Positions 36,110 through 48,009 of a stretch of 64,000 bases of DNA are shown piece after piece. This DNA comes from Antilocapra americana. Lineage: Eukaryota > Chordata > Mammalia > Artiodactyla > Antilocapridae. Both the position numbers and the translations under genes were made by a program. Every line of letters starts with the position of its first letter. The first letter of the stretch is position 1. The DNA lies in contig ML664664.1 in the NCBI GenBank assembly GCA_007570785.1, positions 514,358 to 578,357 of the forward strand. The letters run 5' to 3'. Below the pieces are notes generated by a model, which worked only from the letters and a program-made list of their open reading frames with translations, did not search any database and had not been told where the DNA came from.

Positions 36110-36560
36110 AACTAAAAAGTGAGGGTTATATTTTATTTAAGGGACATACTGAGGACTTAAGTCCAGGAGGCAGCCTTTCAGACAATTCTGAGAAACTATT
36201 CCAAAGAGGCAAGTAAGGAGCCAGGTAGGCATCTTGACAACAAACACTAGGCAGTAGGACCATCAAAAGATTACTGTTAAAGAAAAACTAGACATCTCCA
36301 TTTAATGTATCTAGGACTTCTCTGGGTATGGAAAGATGCAAGAGTCTGGATTCATTGAAATCATTCCTTTGATGTGCACCTTAACTATCTAGGGCCAGTA
36401 TCCTTTCCCCATTCAGGATCTTGCATCCCCTCAGTGGGGAGGCAGCTATAGTGGCTGATGGCTTAATGGTTGCAACATTCTTTGTTTATTGATAAGGCAG
36501 GTGACTTTTTTCATCCACAGAACCACCATACTATTTTATCGAACGTGTTGTTACGGTCAA
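36110..36560. mobile_element. Possible old LTR fragment, family unknown
   Basis: The wording ('gggacatactgaggacttaa', 'gatgcaagagtctggattca', 'cattcctttgatgtgcacct') seems familiar as an interspersed repeat with LTR-like features. A minus-strand AATAAA lies near 36487-36495. I cannot name the family or fix the ends, and no flanking duplication was found. Confidence 0.3.
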
Positions 36561-37621
36561 CTGCGCCTTTCAAAGCATAGGAAACCCTACAGTATATTTC
36601 ACACAAAAGTATCCATGCTATTGCACATTGTCAGTATGCCTCTGTAACAAATTGCAAATCTAAGGGAATTGGGAGTGAGTGTGATGACACTGGTGATCAA
36701 ACCATGGACAAAACATGCTCAGACTTTCATATGAAGTTTCTCTAGGGAAGTGGTTTCAGGTTAGCTAGAAGCACAGTGTTTGTTTTCAAACTGGTTTGTT
36801 TCTATTTCAGCTTTAGTATTGGGAGGATCCACCTTCCATTCTATGGAAATACGATGCCTGTTTTAGCTCTTCAGAGGTTTTAGGTACCAACTTAGAAGGG
36901 TGAGTTATTATCAAAGCTTGGTCACTCCACCGTATGCTATTTGGACTCTCAAAGAGTTCCTTACATATTTTTCTTTAGTGAAATTTAGGAAAAAACTAAC
37001 TATATGCTTGGCCTAGGGTTTGGAATGAAAAGAATAGAGTTTAAATGATAAAATACCTACTGACTTTGTGCCGGGGAGAAACAAACACAGTACTTACTCT
37101 AAGGTCAGGGGCAGACTGGGTCCAGACAAAGATGCTTAAGGCAGGAATGAGAGATCTCACTTTCCTGAAAGTTACAATAGTCATGAAAAAAGTGAATCCA
37201 CAGATAACAGATGAGGGGCAGGGAAAATAAAACCAGTATGAAATTTTGAAATACTGTAAAGAATGATATTAAAGATCTTATTCCAGATTAGCTGAAGGTA
37301 GTTATGTGCTTCTGTGAATAGAGGAGTTCTTTCAATGCAGAATTGACTGTTGCAAGATATTCGATGACATGGACTATATATGGTCAGTATTAGCTTTTTC
37401 CATGTGCCCAGTTTAATGTTTCATATATGGTACATTTTCAATAAGTATTCATTGAAATGCCATCCTTAGGGAAATAAAATAAAAAATTATCTTGCTACTA
37501 TAAGAAATAAATTATGCTGAAAGATTGAGGCAGTATAATAAACTCTAATATCTTGTACCATTCTGAATGCAAACTAAGCCATTTATAATATATCTATTCC
37601 ATTAAAATTAAGTTAATAAAA
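36561..37621. other. Unassigned sequence
   Basis: No gene or clear repeat recognised. Confidence 0.4.
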
Positions 37622-37965
37622 ATTTAAGCTACCATTTATTGAGCATCAAGATAATGCCAGGCACTGAACTAAGTTCTCTAAATATATAACCTTATTTATT
37701 TTTCAAATGATTCTATAAAGAAGGTACTATTTTTATACTACTTCAAAGATGAGGAACTAAAGATTAAAAATATTTATTAACTTAACAAAAATCGAGAATT
37801 TAAACTCAATATATTATCAGGAACATCATATATTAACAAAAATTCTATGTAATGTAATAAGGATGGATTTCTCTAGTATTTACACTGCTGGTCCCATAAA
37901 TAGATTATTAAAGTTCAGCAATTTATTCAAGGTCACACAGCAAGTAAGAGATTGAAATAAATTTT
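37622..37965 (-). mobile_element. MIR SINE, ancient, antisense
   Basis: 'ccatttattgagcatcaaga' with 'gccaggcactgaactaag' starts the match. 'aaagatgaggaactaaagat' and 'tcaaggtcacacagcaagta' follow in the order expected for a reversed MIR. The core is interrupted by about 130 bp of AT-rich insertion between 37775 and 37905. Confidence 0.65.
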
Positions 37966-38237
37966 GATTATAACATAAAACGTGGGGACATTAACATAAA
38001 ATTACCTGGTAAAAGGATTAATTACTATGGAAATTACCCTCTCATCTCAAGCAACTAGAAAACTAGGCAAAACACATCAAACAACTGTTTTCAGATGAAC
38101 GGGGATAAAATGTGCCACCCCAAAGTATATCTTTGGTATAAGAATTATTTTACCTTGATAATTTTATTAAATAAAAAAACAGCAGATATAGGAGCTCTGA
38201 AAACCCAGTAGAAGTTATCTTATTGTAAGAGATATTT

Positions 38238-38460
38238 GCATTTAATTTTTTTACTTTTATTGAAGTATAGTGGATATACCATATTATATAGGTTATAGGT
38301 GTGCAATATAGTGATTCAAAAATTTTAAAGGTTATACTCCATTTATAGTTATTACAAAATATTGGCTATATTCTCCATGTTGTACAATATATCCATGTAC
38401 TTATTTTACACCTAATAGTTTACACCTCTTATTCCTCTACCCCTATAATACTGCCTTATG
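38238..38460 (-). mobile_element. L1 LINE 3' UTR fragment, antisense
   Basis: 'cttttattgaagtatagtgg' followed by 'aggttataggtgtgcaatat' is the reversed L1 3' end, extending to about 'taatagtttacacctcttat'. No coding part. Confidence 0.7.
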
Positions 38461-39279
38461 AAATAAAAATTCATATTTTATAGCAAGACAAGAAAAATTT
38501 AAACAAAAAATTCTTCTTTGCCCTCTGGCCTCTCTCACCTGACTGTGCTCTGTGTTCCGCATTATGGATTGACCAAATCACCCCCATCAGCATGAATACC
38601 TACCTCACCTAGCATCAACACAATTACTTAAAAGTTATCAATTCCCTCTTGATCTTGTAAGGTGTCACATGACCCACTGCAATGACACTTAGACTTGCAT
38701 TATTTGAACTGTCAATAATACTCCATTTGATGTACAGACCTCTGTCTCAAAAACCTTTCTCCAACAGTATTTTGATCTCTAATGGGCAGAACAGTTCTCT
38801 CAGCTTTCTAAATCCTTTCAAAATCCTCAAATTTGGCTCAAATAAAATTTTCCACTTCTCTCTTAGATTGAGTGATTAATTTCTCATTGACAGCCCCTCC
38901 CTGCCAAAAGACATTTACAAAGGAAGCTTCCTTTTTTAAAATTACCTCCCTCTCTGTACCAAGGAGAGAAAGATGACTCTAAATCTCTAGAGACTCATAT
39001 CAATGGAGAAGACTCGAATCTGTAGAACAATCTTACCCTTGTTTACTGTGCTTTGCTTGAAAACTTCCCATAACTGGTTCCTCAACCGCAATCATCTGCC
39101 TTTGTCTTTAGTTGGAGATGGTATTAAGGTGATGCCTTGGGCCATTCTGGTGAGTACTCAGTTTTACTGCATACCTCCTATGTGTAGTGAGGTATACATA
39201 TTATGAAAGTTCTGCTTATTTTTCTGTTAATTTGTCTTTTATTGCAGGAAAGTCACAGCCATGAACTCAAAAGGGTAGA
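38461..39279. other. Unassigned sequence
   Basis: No gene recognised. The small plus frames at 38682-38879 and 39003-39206 have no familiar motif. Confidence 0.4.
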
Positions 39280-39487
39280 AGTGAAGTGAAGTCACTCAGC
39301 CGTGTCCGACTCTGCAATCCCATGAACTGTAGCCTGTCAGGCTCCTCTGTCCATGGGATTTTCCAGGCAAGAATACTGGAGTGGGTTGCCATTTCCTTCT
39401 CCAGGGGATCTTCCCAACCCAGGGATCAAACCTGGGTCTCCTGCATTGCAGGCAGACTCCTTACTGGCTGAGCCACGAGGGAAGTCT
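39280..39487 (-). mobile_element. Bov-tA SINE, well preserved
   Basis: Antisense full-length copy, from 'gaagtcactcagccgtgtcc' to the tRNA-like head 'gctgagccacgagggaagtc'. It stays close to the family text throughout ('gcaagaatactggagtgggt'), suggesting a comparatively young insertion. Confidence 0.9.
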
Positions 39488-39607
39488 AAAAGGGTAGAGG
39501 GGAAAGTATTTCTCCTTCCCCACAAAGACACTGGTCATTGGACAGTGTAAGGTTGTAATCCTTGAGAGAAGGGGTACAAGTCAACTGAGCTCCATGACTG
39601 CTCCAGC

Positions 39608-40480
39608 TAATTTATAGGCAGCAGAGTACATCATGACAAATGCTGGGCTCGATTAAGTACAAGCTGGAATCAAGATTGCCAGGGGAAATATCAATAACTT
39701 CAGACATGCAGATAACACCACCCATATGGCAGAAAGTGAAGAAGAACTAAAGAGCCTCTTGATGAAAGTGAAAGAGGAAAGCGAAAAAGTTGGCTTAAAG
39801 CTCAACATTCAGAAAATCAAGATCATGGCATCTGGTCCCATCACTTCATGGCAAATAGATGGGGAAACAATGGAAACAGTGACATACTTTATTTTTGTGG
39901 GCTCCAAAATCACTGCAGATGGTGATTGCAGCCATGAAATTAAAAGACGTCTGCTCCTTGAAAAAAAAGTTATGACCAACCTAGACAGCATATTAAAAAG
40001 CAGAGACATTACTTTGCCAACAAAGGTCCATCTAGACAAAGCTATGGTTTTTCCAGTAGTCATGTATGGGTGTGAGAGTTGGGCTAAAAAGAAAGCTGAG
40101 CACCGAAGAATTAATGCTTTTGAACTGTGATGTTAGAAGACTCTTAAGAGTCCCTTGAACTGCAAGGAGATCCAACCAGTCCATCTTAAAGGAAAACAGT
40201 CCTGAATATTCACCGGAAGGACAGATGCTGGAGCTGAAACTCCAATACTTTGGCCACCTGAAGCGAAGAACTGACTCATTTGAAAAGACCCTGATTCTGG
40301 GAAAGATTGAAGGCAGGAGGAGAAGGGGACAACAGAGGATGAGATGGTTGAATGGCATCACCGACTCAATGGACATGAGTTTGGGTAAACTCTGGGAGTT
40401 GGTGATGGACAGGGAGGCCTGGTGTGCTGCAGTCCATGGAGTCACAAACAGTCAGACATGACGGAGCGACTGAATCGAAC
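39608..40480 (+). pseudogene. BovB LINE 3' fragment
   Basis: Sense BovB from 'gcagagtacatcatgacaaa' to the tail 'gagcgactgaatcgaac'. The plus frame 39726-40130 (134 codons) reads typical post-palm BovB protein (SEEELKSLLMKVKEESEK, ITSWQIDGETMETVT) but stops just after 'INAFEL' where two bases are missing. A second frame (40225-40461) resumes to the 3' end. The catalytic motif is altered to HADN near 39705. Confidence 0.9.
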
Positions 40481-40899
40481 TTATTTGTGCATACATGGAA
40501 AAAATCTCCACAAGAATAAGGGGAGAACCACTGGAAAGCAATAAGGCAAACAATTTCCAGAGCTCACAGAAGGTAAGGACATTTTGTATTCCCATCAGTC
40601 AATACAGAAACTTCATAATACAGGGAACATACAGTGGAATCCTCAGAAAATTATCATCCAAGTGCAGCCCCACTCCTTGCATGTCATCCACATCAACAAG
40701 ATGTTGTCTTGTGTTGGAGCTGATAAGACTCCAGATAGATATGTGTGATACCTTTGGACAGAATTCTAAAACCAATTCAGGATAAAAAAAATTGTCAGCA
40801 AAGTAAGAACAGAAGGGATTGATAATGGACATCTATTGAAAATATAGTCAGAGAAAAATCTATGAAAAAACTTTTCCTGATATTGACTTGTTTTTCAGA
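40481..40899. other. Unassigned sequence
   Basis: No gene or repeat recognised between the BovB tail and the L1 that holds the gap. Confidence 0.4.
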
Positions 40900-41580
40900 A
40901 CTCAATAATTAAAACATACAAACCACCACCACCATCAAGTAAATGAAAAGATGGTCAATCTCATTAATAATCNNNNNNNNNNNNNNNNNNNNNNNNNNNN
41001 NNNNNNNNNNNNNNNNNNNNNNNNNNNNNNNNNNNNNNNNNNNNNNNNNNNNNNNNNNNNNNNNNNNNNNNNACTGTTATAGATCTATCAGAATGGCTAA
41101 AATTAAAATATAACTGTTAACACAAAAAGAGATCAGTTTTGTGGTTACCAGAGGCAGGGGGTTGGAAGTGAGAGGGGATTGGATGAAGGTAGTCAAAAGG
41201 TACAAACCTGCAGTTGTAAGATAAATAAGTGCTAAGGATGTAATGTACAACATGATAACTATAGCTACCACAGCTCTATAATATAGGATAGTTGTTAAGA
41301 CAGTAAATCCAAAGAGCTCTCTTATCACAAGGAAAAATATTTTTTCTATTTCTTTAATTCTGTACCTATCTGAAATGAGGGATGTTCCATAAACTTATGG
41401 TGGTTATCATTTCATTATGTAAGCCAAATCATTATGCTGCAGACCTTAAACTTATACAGTGCTGTATGTCAATTTTATCTCAATAAAACTGGAAGAAAAA
41501 AATAACATAAAAATGTTGGTGAGAATATGGAACAATGGAAAGTTTCATGTGCTTTCCCTTAAAAAAAGATATTAAACAAA
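40900..41580 (+). mobile_element. L1 LINE fragments, nested, containing the assembly gap
   Basis: 'aaatgaaaagatggtcaatc' before the gap and 'cagaatggctaaaattaaaa' after it are neighbouring parts of L1 ORF2. From about 41126 to 41500 a different, 3'-terminal L1 segment intervenes ('gtggttaccagaggcagggg' to 'atctcaataaaactgg'). 'atgttggtgagaatatggaa' (41512-41531) then resumes the ORF2 text. This suggests a younger L1 3' end inserted into an older L1. Confidence 0.7.
40973..41072. other. Assembly gap, exactly 100 N
   Basis: A run of 100 undetermined bases, the conventional size for a gap of unknown length. Both flanks are neighbouring L1 ORF2 text, so the missing DNA may be short or may hold another repeat. 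Confidence 0.99.
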
Positions 41581-41599
41581 ATGAATTGGCTGGATAATG

Positions 41600-41875
41600 T
41601 AATTTTTTAGAACATAAAATCTGGAACCAAACTGTGTAGGTGTGAATTTTGGTTTTGCAACTCACTGTTGTGTGACCTTGGGTGAATTGCAGACACTCGT
41701 TCTCCTTCCCTTTTCTCATTTGTACCATGAGGATGATAACTACCTGCCATATAGGGTTTTGTCATCTGCAGAAGTTAATACATGTAAAACACCCAGAAGA
41801 GCAACCAGCACATAGGAAGTACTCTATGAATGCACCCTTCTCAGCTTCTGATTCTGCCACCAAAATAGAATTTAA
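41600..41875 (+). mobile_element. MIR SINE, sense
   Basis: The order fits a near-complete MIR: 'aactcactgttgtgtgacct', 'tctcatttgtaccatgagga', 'actacctgccatatagggtt', 'gttaatacatgtaaaacacc' and 'agcacataggaagtactcta'. Ancient and immobile. Confidence 0.75.
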
Positions 41876-42446
41876 GCTCTATTTCCTTTTTTCAATTTTA
41901 ACAACGCAGAGATTACATGGACTTTTATGATCTTTCCAGTCTATAAAGACATGGAGCAATTTTTTACATGCTCCATAAAGACATTCTTTGCAAAATTAAG
42001 GTTTCTAACAAAAGCAATGGAAACTTCAAAATATCTGTCAAATAGAGAAATTATTTATTTATCAAAACTCTTAGGGTGATATGTACACTTTGACCTCCCA
42101 CAAACCATATTTTGCCACAGAGAGGCTTAAAAAATATGAATGCCATCAAAATCTGTTTTGACAGCTTTACCAGTAGCGTAGCATACTTTTTGCTACAACT
42201 CTGCTTTCATTTCTGGGAAAACATGTAAAAGTGTTCTTCAAAATTGATAAAAGCCTCCTGATTTGTTTAATGAAGTTCAAATGAATAGGTCCATAAGCTT
42301 CTCTTGATGTAGCCTACTAAAGACATCAAACCAAGAAGCTTGTAGCTGATCAGCACTTTGCCCTAGACACCTAGTCTCTCCTTTTCCCTTAATGATGCTG
42401 TCCTTGATAATGTAATGATGCTCAATTAGCTGGAGGCCTTATGTCT

Positions 42447-42489
42447 CAGGTAGTAGATTCTTTTTTTTTTTTCCAGGTAGTAGATTCTT
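42447..42489 (-). mobile_element. Poly(T) between direct repeats, possible tail-only retroinsertion
   Basis: The sequence 'caggtagtagattct' occurs at 42447-42461 and again at 42474-42488, separated by about a dozen T. This is what an extremely truncated antisense retroposon would leave: poly(A) tail only plus target-site duplication. Replication slippage could give the same picture. Confidence 0.55.
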
Positions 42490-42627
42490 GACAGACATTT
42501 GAAAGGATTACTAGGTTTTCCTATTCAGCATGTCCACCTTCAAGTGATTTATAAGGGAACAAATTAGAATCTAATAGTGAAATGGCTGAGCACTCAAAAG
42601 TGATAACAATCAGCTATAGTGTAGAAT

Positions 42628-42842
42628 CTGGGCTTCCCAGGCGGCACTAGTGGTAAAGAACCTGCCTGAAGAGATATGGGTTCGATCCCCGGGTCAGGAA
42701 GATCCCCCAGAGAAGGAAATGGCAACCTACTCCAGTATTCTTGCCTGGGAAATCCAATGGACAGAGGAGCCTGGCAGGCTACAGTTCATGGGGTCACAAA
42801 GAGTCAGACACAACTGAAGTGATTCAGCACACACACACAGTA
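42628..42842 (+). mobile_element. Bov-tA SINE with short CA tail
   Basis: Head 'gggcttcccaggcggcacta', B-box-like 'gggttcgatccccgggtc', body 'ggaaatggcaacctactcca', tail 'cagcacacacacacag'. The flanks 'agtgtagaatct' (left) and 'agtataaaatct' (right) are a decayed target-site duplication. Confidence 0.9.
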
Positions 42843-43314
42843 TAAAATCTAGGTGGAAGGTCTATTCTCTTTGAAAACTATCAGAGGGCCTTTAGCTTCC
42901 TACAGGAAGAACGGGACTTGCTTCAAGAGCTCAGCTAACTTATAAATCATACATTTTTGTGCTGTAATAATATACATTCCCTGCTTTCTAATCTCTTACA
43001 AAGATACATCAAGATTCATTTCAGTTAATGAAACTTCCTGACATGTTCTTGTGTTCTCTCCATGAAAATCCTTGGATGATTGATTGCATGTTTAATAAAT
43101 AATAAAACTTACAGCTGTCATGTTCTTGCTAAAACTCGATTTTCCCTCTGGTGAGAGAAGAGGGATGTGATTCCACTTCTTTCTTATCACTGTTTCTTTG
43201 AAAGCTGTCTCAGGCAAAGACAGCCAAGCTCCTGAACCTAATTCATTCATGGGCCTGCAGCCAACATGAGCACTTCGTGCCCTGCTGGATGTCGCTGCTC
43301 ACTTTCCTCACTGA
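42843..43314. other. Unassigned sequence
   Basis: No gene or repeat recognised. Confidence 0.4.
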
Positions 43315-43835
43315 AGATGCGAATCCCATATACTACTCAGCCATTAAAAAAGGTGGAAATCTGATGATTTGCAAAAACATGAATAGACCTGGAGGACATT
43401 ATGCTAAAAAATGTAAGTCAGAGAAAGACAAATACCCTATGATCTCACTCATGCGGGAAACCTAAGACCAACAAATATAACTCAAGCTCAAAGATACAGG
43501 AAACAGATGATGAAGTGGGGGTGGGATAATTGAGTAAAGGGGGTCAAAAGGTGCAAACTCCCAGTTATAAAATAAATAAATCTTAAGGATGTAATATAAG
43601 CATGGTGACTATAGTTAATAACAATGTATTGCATATTTGAAGGTTACTAAGAAAGTAGATCTTAAAAGTCCTGATCACAAGAAAAAAAATGTTGTGACTA
43701 TGTTTGACTCAGTGTGGTGATTACTTTGCAGTATATACAAATATCAAATCATTAGGTTGTATACTTGAAGCTAGTATTCTATATGTCAATTATACCTTAA
43801 CAAAACACTTGGAAAATAAAATAAAGTAAAAAATT
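43315..43835 (+). mobile_element. Old L1 LINE 3' end
   Basis: 'tatactactcagccattaaa' and 'gacaaataccctatgatctc' start the match. The 3' UTR follows ('gtcaaaaggtgcaaactccc', 'gatgtaatataagcatggtg'), ending at 'caattataccttaacaaaac'. This is the older mammalian L1 type, diverged from the one at 14399-15455. Confidence 0.75.
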
Positions 43836-44807
43836 AAAAGATGAAAACCCCACATGGTGATTCACCCTCAGGACTCCAAGAGGCTCTCTGAGTTTGAAAT
43901 CAAGGCTGTCTGACTACCGTTTAATCTTCTTTGAGGTGTTTACATCTTTCCTGTGCTGAGGAAACATCCTTCACCTTGGGGCAGTGTTCCTTTAGTAATG
44001 GAGCCATGCAGAAGAGTAGAGACTTCCTCTCCCTTCTAGACTTCCATTAGTCATTATATAAAAGGAAGAATGTAAAGGTATTTCTACCACGTTTCACTTC
44101 ATGCGACAGTGACCTTGTGGTTCAAACTTAGTTCTCCTGTGTTTGAGAAATCAAGAGAATTAATCTTAATTGGTAATTCACTCAGAAATTAATTACTGGA
44201 TGCACACTATATATGGTTGATCTTTCTGGAAACTAAAACTTTCAGTGAGATTTCAGTCTGGGGGGAGGCATATAATTAAAGGCACTAGATGGCCAATTAA
44301 GAATTAATTCCAGATGGAAAACACAGCTAGGTTACACATTTTATATAATACATTTAACAAATAGAGGAATGGAGCATCTTTGGCTTTTATTTTGTAACTG
44401 CTCTTGTCTTTCTCCAAGCTGTTCCTGCTCCTTAGATGATGGCAGTATATACACCTATACATACACACACACACACATATATACAATACATACATATATA
44501 TACACTCACACATATTTACAGTGTATATACATAGATATATATGTATGCGTGCATTTAATATATAATGTGATTTAAACTTATATTTGATTTCAATAATTTA
44601 TACAGTCAATTCAGGTCTTACTCCATGCCTCATTTGGATTAAACTATTTAAGTCTTTTAGTTCCTTGTGCTGCTTGCCCTTCTCATTAAAATAGATTCCC
44701 AGTTAAGTATCTTCACTGAGGCAGAGAGGGTGTGGTCTTTGGGGATACTGGCCTCTCCCTCTTCTGATATCTAGGGCAGTACCCTGTAAGCCAATAGTAT
44801 ATGTGCA
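43836..44807. other. Unassigned sequence with AC/AT-rich microsatellite
   Basis: The tract at about 44445-44545 alternates 'acacacac' and 'tatatata' runs and explains the repetitive Tyr/Thr/Ile frames there. No gene was recognised in the rest. Confidence 0.5.
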
Positions 44808-45027
44808 TGTGTGCTAAGTCACTTCAGTAGTGTCAAACTCTGCGACCCCATGGACTGTAGCCCATCAGGCTCCTCTGTCCATGGGATTTTCCAGGCAAGA
44901 ATACTGGAGTGGGATGCCATGCTCTCCTCCAGGGGGATCTTTCTGATCCACAGATTGAACCCACGTCTCCTGCATCTCCCACCCTGGCAGGTGGGTTCTT
45001 TACCACTAGCGCCACCTGGGAAGGCAA
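44808..45027 (-). mobile_element. Bov-tA SINE
   Basis: Antisense full-length copy from 'tgtgctaagtcacttcagta' to the head 'ctagcgccacctgggaaggc'. The tRNA region has a small insertion relative to other copies ('catctcccaccctggcag'). Confidence 0.85.
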
Positions 45028-45352
45028 GGCAATAGTGGCTCTGGGGTAAGGATGAGAGAAAACACTGAAATAAGCTCAAGTTTCAATTTTCACTAACAAT
45101 ATCACCTGGGAGGATGAAATGAGAAGTGCGTTCTCTGAACTAGAATGAGGCAGATGTTCCCAAAGATGCTATGAGCCTAATTCCAGGCTTCCAGGCTGCA
45201 GTGTCCAGAAGAACATGACCCTTCTTTCCCCCATAAGAGAACCAAACCATGAACGAATCATAGTCCTCTTCCTTCTTTCATCTACACCCTCTTCTTGTTT
45301 ATTAAAGGACTTTACCTCCGAACATGAAACTCAGAAGAAAATAGCAAGAAAC

Positions 45353-45500
45353 TAGCGACTTCACTTTCCTGCATTGGAGAAGGCAATGGCAACCCACTCC
45401 AGTGTTCTTGCCTGGAGAATCTCAGGGACAGGGGAGCCTGGTGGGCTGCTGTCTATGGGGGAGTCGGACACGACTGAAGCGACTTAGCAGCAGCAGAGAT
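45353..45500 (+). mobile_element. BovA2 SINE
   Basis: Starts 'gcgacttcactttcctgcat', continues 'ggcaacccactccagtgttc' and ends 'gaagcgacttagcagcagca'. It lacks the tRNA-like head, which distinguishes it from Bov-tA. The end of the window (63951-64000) starts another one. Confidence 0.85.
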
Positions 45501-46974
45501 GATTATTTGCATCCAAATAACTCTGGTTGCCTCAGAAGCAAATGCAAACAGGGCAGATACAAGAAAAGCTCTGAATGTAGTACATGGTACAGAGGATAAT
45601 ATTTCATATATTTTCATGTATTTCAAAAAAGAAATGTATCTGAATTAGGTGCTATTTTGTGAGAACCTGAAAATTAAAGTAGAAGATCTAACTTCTCTCA
45701 AGCATAATCTTACTAAGCATCTGATTCCTCTTACCAGATATCCCACTTCTGGATATTCCACATTGATTCAGGTATTATACAACCCAATCTGACTGTGAGA
45801 TTTAGGCCTCAGGAAACTCACATGATTAAACATCAATATTCAGTTCACTATGGCCTAGGCTCAGGCTGTCTTAACACTTAACACTAAATGTTGAAGGAGG
45901 AAAACTTAGACTTCTAAAGTTCAAATAAGCATATATTATAATGGAAGGGTTGTAGCAAAAATAAAAGTTAAGCCTGCAGAGAGTTGGCCAAGCTGTTAAA
46001 AGCATGGAACATATATAAGTTAAATCAATTTTTCATACATTGAGTATTTCAAAATTGAAACCAGAAATAAGATGATTTAAAATGCCTAAGAGTTTACTTA
46101 TTTGAATTTTCATTTACTTGAAAAATAGAATAAATTTTTCAGTATAAGTCACCTGACTTTATATTACGAGATAATGAAGGAATCTGTTTATCTTAACCCA
46201 ATATCCAAAAACACATGGAAATTTTGTACTACATTTATTCTAAGCAAAAAGTGTTCTAGCTACAAGTCATATGCTTGCTTAGGTATACATGGGACTTGAG
46301 TCAAATCTGTACCAGCTCCAGGCTCGGTTATGGGGGGAGGTGCCAGCTGTTATTGCAAATTTCAGCAGGAGTCCTTCCCTTCCTAATCCATGAGAATGCT
46401 GCTGCCTGTAGTGCAAATACATTCCCACATGAATGAAGAAATCAAGTTCCTGGGGTCTTCAAAAAAGAAACCAGGAGCTAAAAAATGAGAATGTGGCAGC
46501 CTGAATTCAAGAATTTGGTTGAAAAGAAAGAGCATTTGCTGGACAACGATTACAATTCTAAAGAGATAGAATGAATGATTCCCAGCATGCTGTAGATCTA
46601 CCTGCCCATTATCTTGACATCTTTCTTGATAACCAGTCATTTTTAAAAACTGGGTCAAACCACATATACAGTAAAATATCATAATATGAAATAAATAGCT
46701 CAACATATTTTTGAGATTCATTCTTATTGATACTGAGAACTGCAAAAACAAAGAAACAAACAAAAACTCTCTTGACACATAACAACTCGATTTAAATTCC
46801 TGCACTAAAAAACTTGACAAAACTCTAGCATGGCATCTAAGAGCTTAAAGTCATGTCCCTAGGATGACTCCAGCTCCCCTTAAAATGCCTGCCTGAGGAA
46901 GCTCTAGACTGTTAAGCAAAATTGACTGTTTCAGCAAAAATCTGGTAGTAGACAGACAAAGTAGTAAACTCCTC
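45501..46974. other. Unassigned sequence, about 1.5 kb
   Basis: No gene recognised. The minus frame of 145 codons at 46383-46820 is hydrophobic in patches but has no domain or homologue I can name. It is most simply a chance frame in AT-rich DNA. Confidence 0.45.
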
Positions 46975-47161
46975 TCTTATAGCCAAACACTTTGGGAAGC
47001 AAACTCACCCAGAAGGACAGCATGGATACTAGGATACAGTTTATTACACTGGCAGGTCTGAGGCAGTTTCCTCTTTGGCCAGGGACCCCTAACAACTTTT
47101 GTGAAAACCTTATATACCTTACGTGTACGTGCTCAAGCCCCTATCCCCAAATTCTGGACTG
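46975..47161 (-). repeat. 3' LTR remnant
   Basis: Matches about the last 187 bp of the 5' LTR: 'ggaagcaaactcac', the polyadenylation signal (47040-47045) and the TATA-like site (47108-47116), through 'tccccaaatt'. The outer end reads 'tcttatagcc' where the 5' LTR has 'tgttacagcc', so the terminal dinucleotide is lost. Agreement with the 5' LTR is only about 85% by eye. Confidence 0.85.
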
Positions 47162-48009
47162 GTCTAACAGCTTTGTGCCTCCTCTCAAAATAAACCCCAA
47201 ATATCTTACCTCCTCTTTGCAGATCTGTGCCTTCTTTTTCAAGACTAGGTAGTCAGACTCCCATCAACAGCTCTAGTAAAGCCTCGGTCCCTTCCCAGCA
47301 GTCTTCTCCATTCTTGGCAGCCAAAAGCAAGTTGTCCACATATTGTAGCAAGCAGCATGGAACCTCTCTGACTGGAACGAGTCCAGGTTGGAAGCCAAGG
47401 CTTCCCCAAAGATGGCTGGGGAATTCTTAAATCCTTGTGATTTACGTTCAGGTGAGTTGTTGTTTGGTGGCCCCTGCTGGGTCTTCCCATTCAAAAGCAA
47501 AAATGGGTTGAGACACCAGGGCAGGTGCATACAGAAGAAGGCATCCTTGAGATCTAAATAAGGATAGATCTTAGCACCCCTTGGGAGGAGGCTAAGTAAA
47601 GTATAGGGGTTAGGAACAGTCACAGTGGCCTCATTGACTTGCACAGGTCCTGTCCTGTCCCCCTTCTTTCTTGACTGGTAGGATCGGTGTGTTCCAGGCT
47701 GACTGGCATTCCATCAGGACGCCCGCCTCTTTGAGTCTGTTTATGTGTGGCAAAATGCCAACTCAAGCGTTTAGTGGCAATGGGTACTGATGTTTTCTGA
47801 CTGGGGTGGCACCGGGTTTGAGTGCTTTTACCACTGGGGCTTGTTGTTTTGCAAGCCTGGGGGGCTGTCTTCTGCCTAGACCTCAGGGAATTATTGAGTT
47901 GACTCTCTCTCTCTTGACTGTTTAGCCTGTCCGGCTTCCCTTCAGGGAGATCGTGCAACCTCCATTCATCTTGTGGGGTTACCGAGAGTAAATAGGTTGT
48001 TGAGCCCAC
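47162..48009 (-). pseudogene. pol: Reverse transcriptase, truncated and broken
   Basis: This is the first part of Pol, which would copy viral RNA into DNA. The N-terminal finger region is recognisable (SVTPQDEWRLHD, then [15 protein letters not shown] in a second frame with an internal TGA). The plain frame 47273-47644 holds VTVPNPYTLLSLL, the palm motif A LDLKDAFF, and QGFKNSPAIF. The catalytic box is read in a third frame at 47331-47342 as YVDN, so the second catalytic aspartate is replaced. The region KKAQICKEEVRYLG (about 47185-47230) follows. The gene then ends at about 47162, where it runs into LTR sequence. The RT connection, RNase H and integrase are absent. Confidence 0.88.

Noticed and set aside
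44445..44545. Alternating purine-pyrimidine tract as a regulatory Z-DNA element
   Set aside because: An ordinary AC/AT microsatellite. No flanking promoter or gene supports a regulatory role.
46383..46820. A 145-codon minus-strand frame just outside the provirus, with hydrophobic patches, as a possible gene or env remnant
   Set aside because: It has no retroviral or host motif I can name, no start context, and lies outside the LTR. Chance in AT-rich DNA is the simplest reading.
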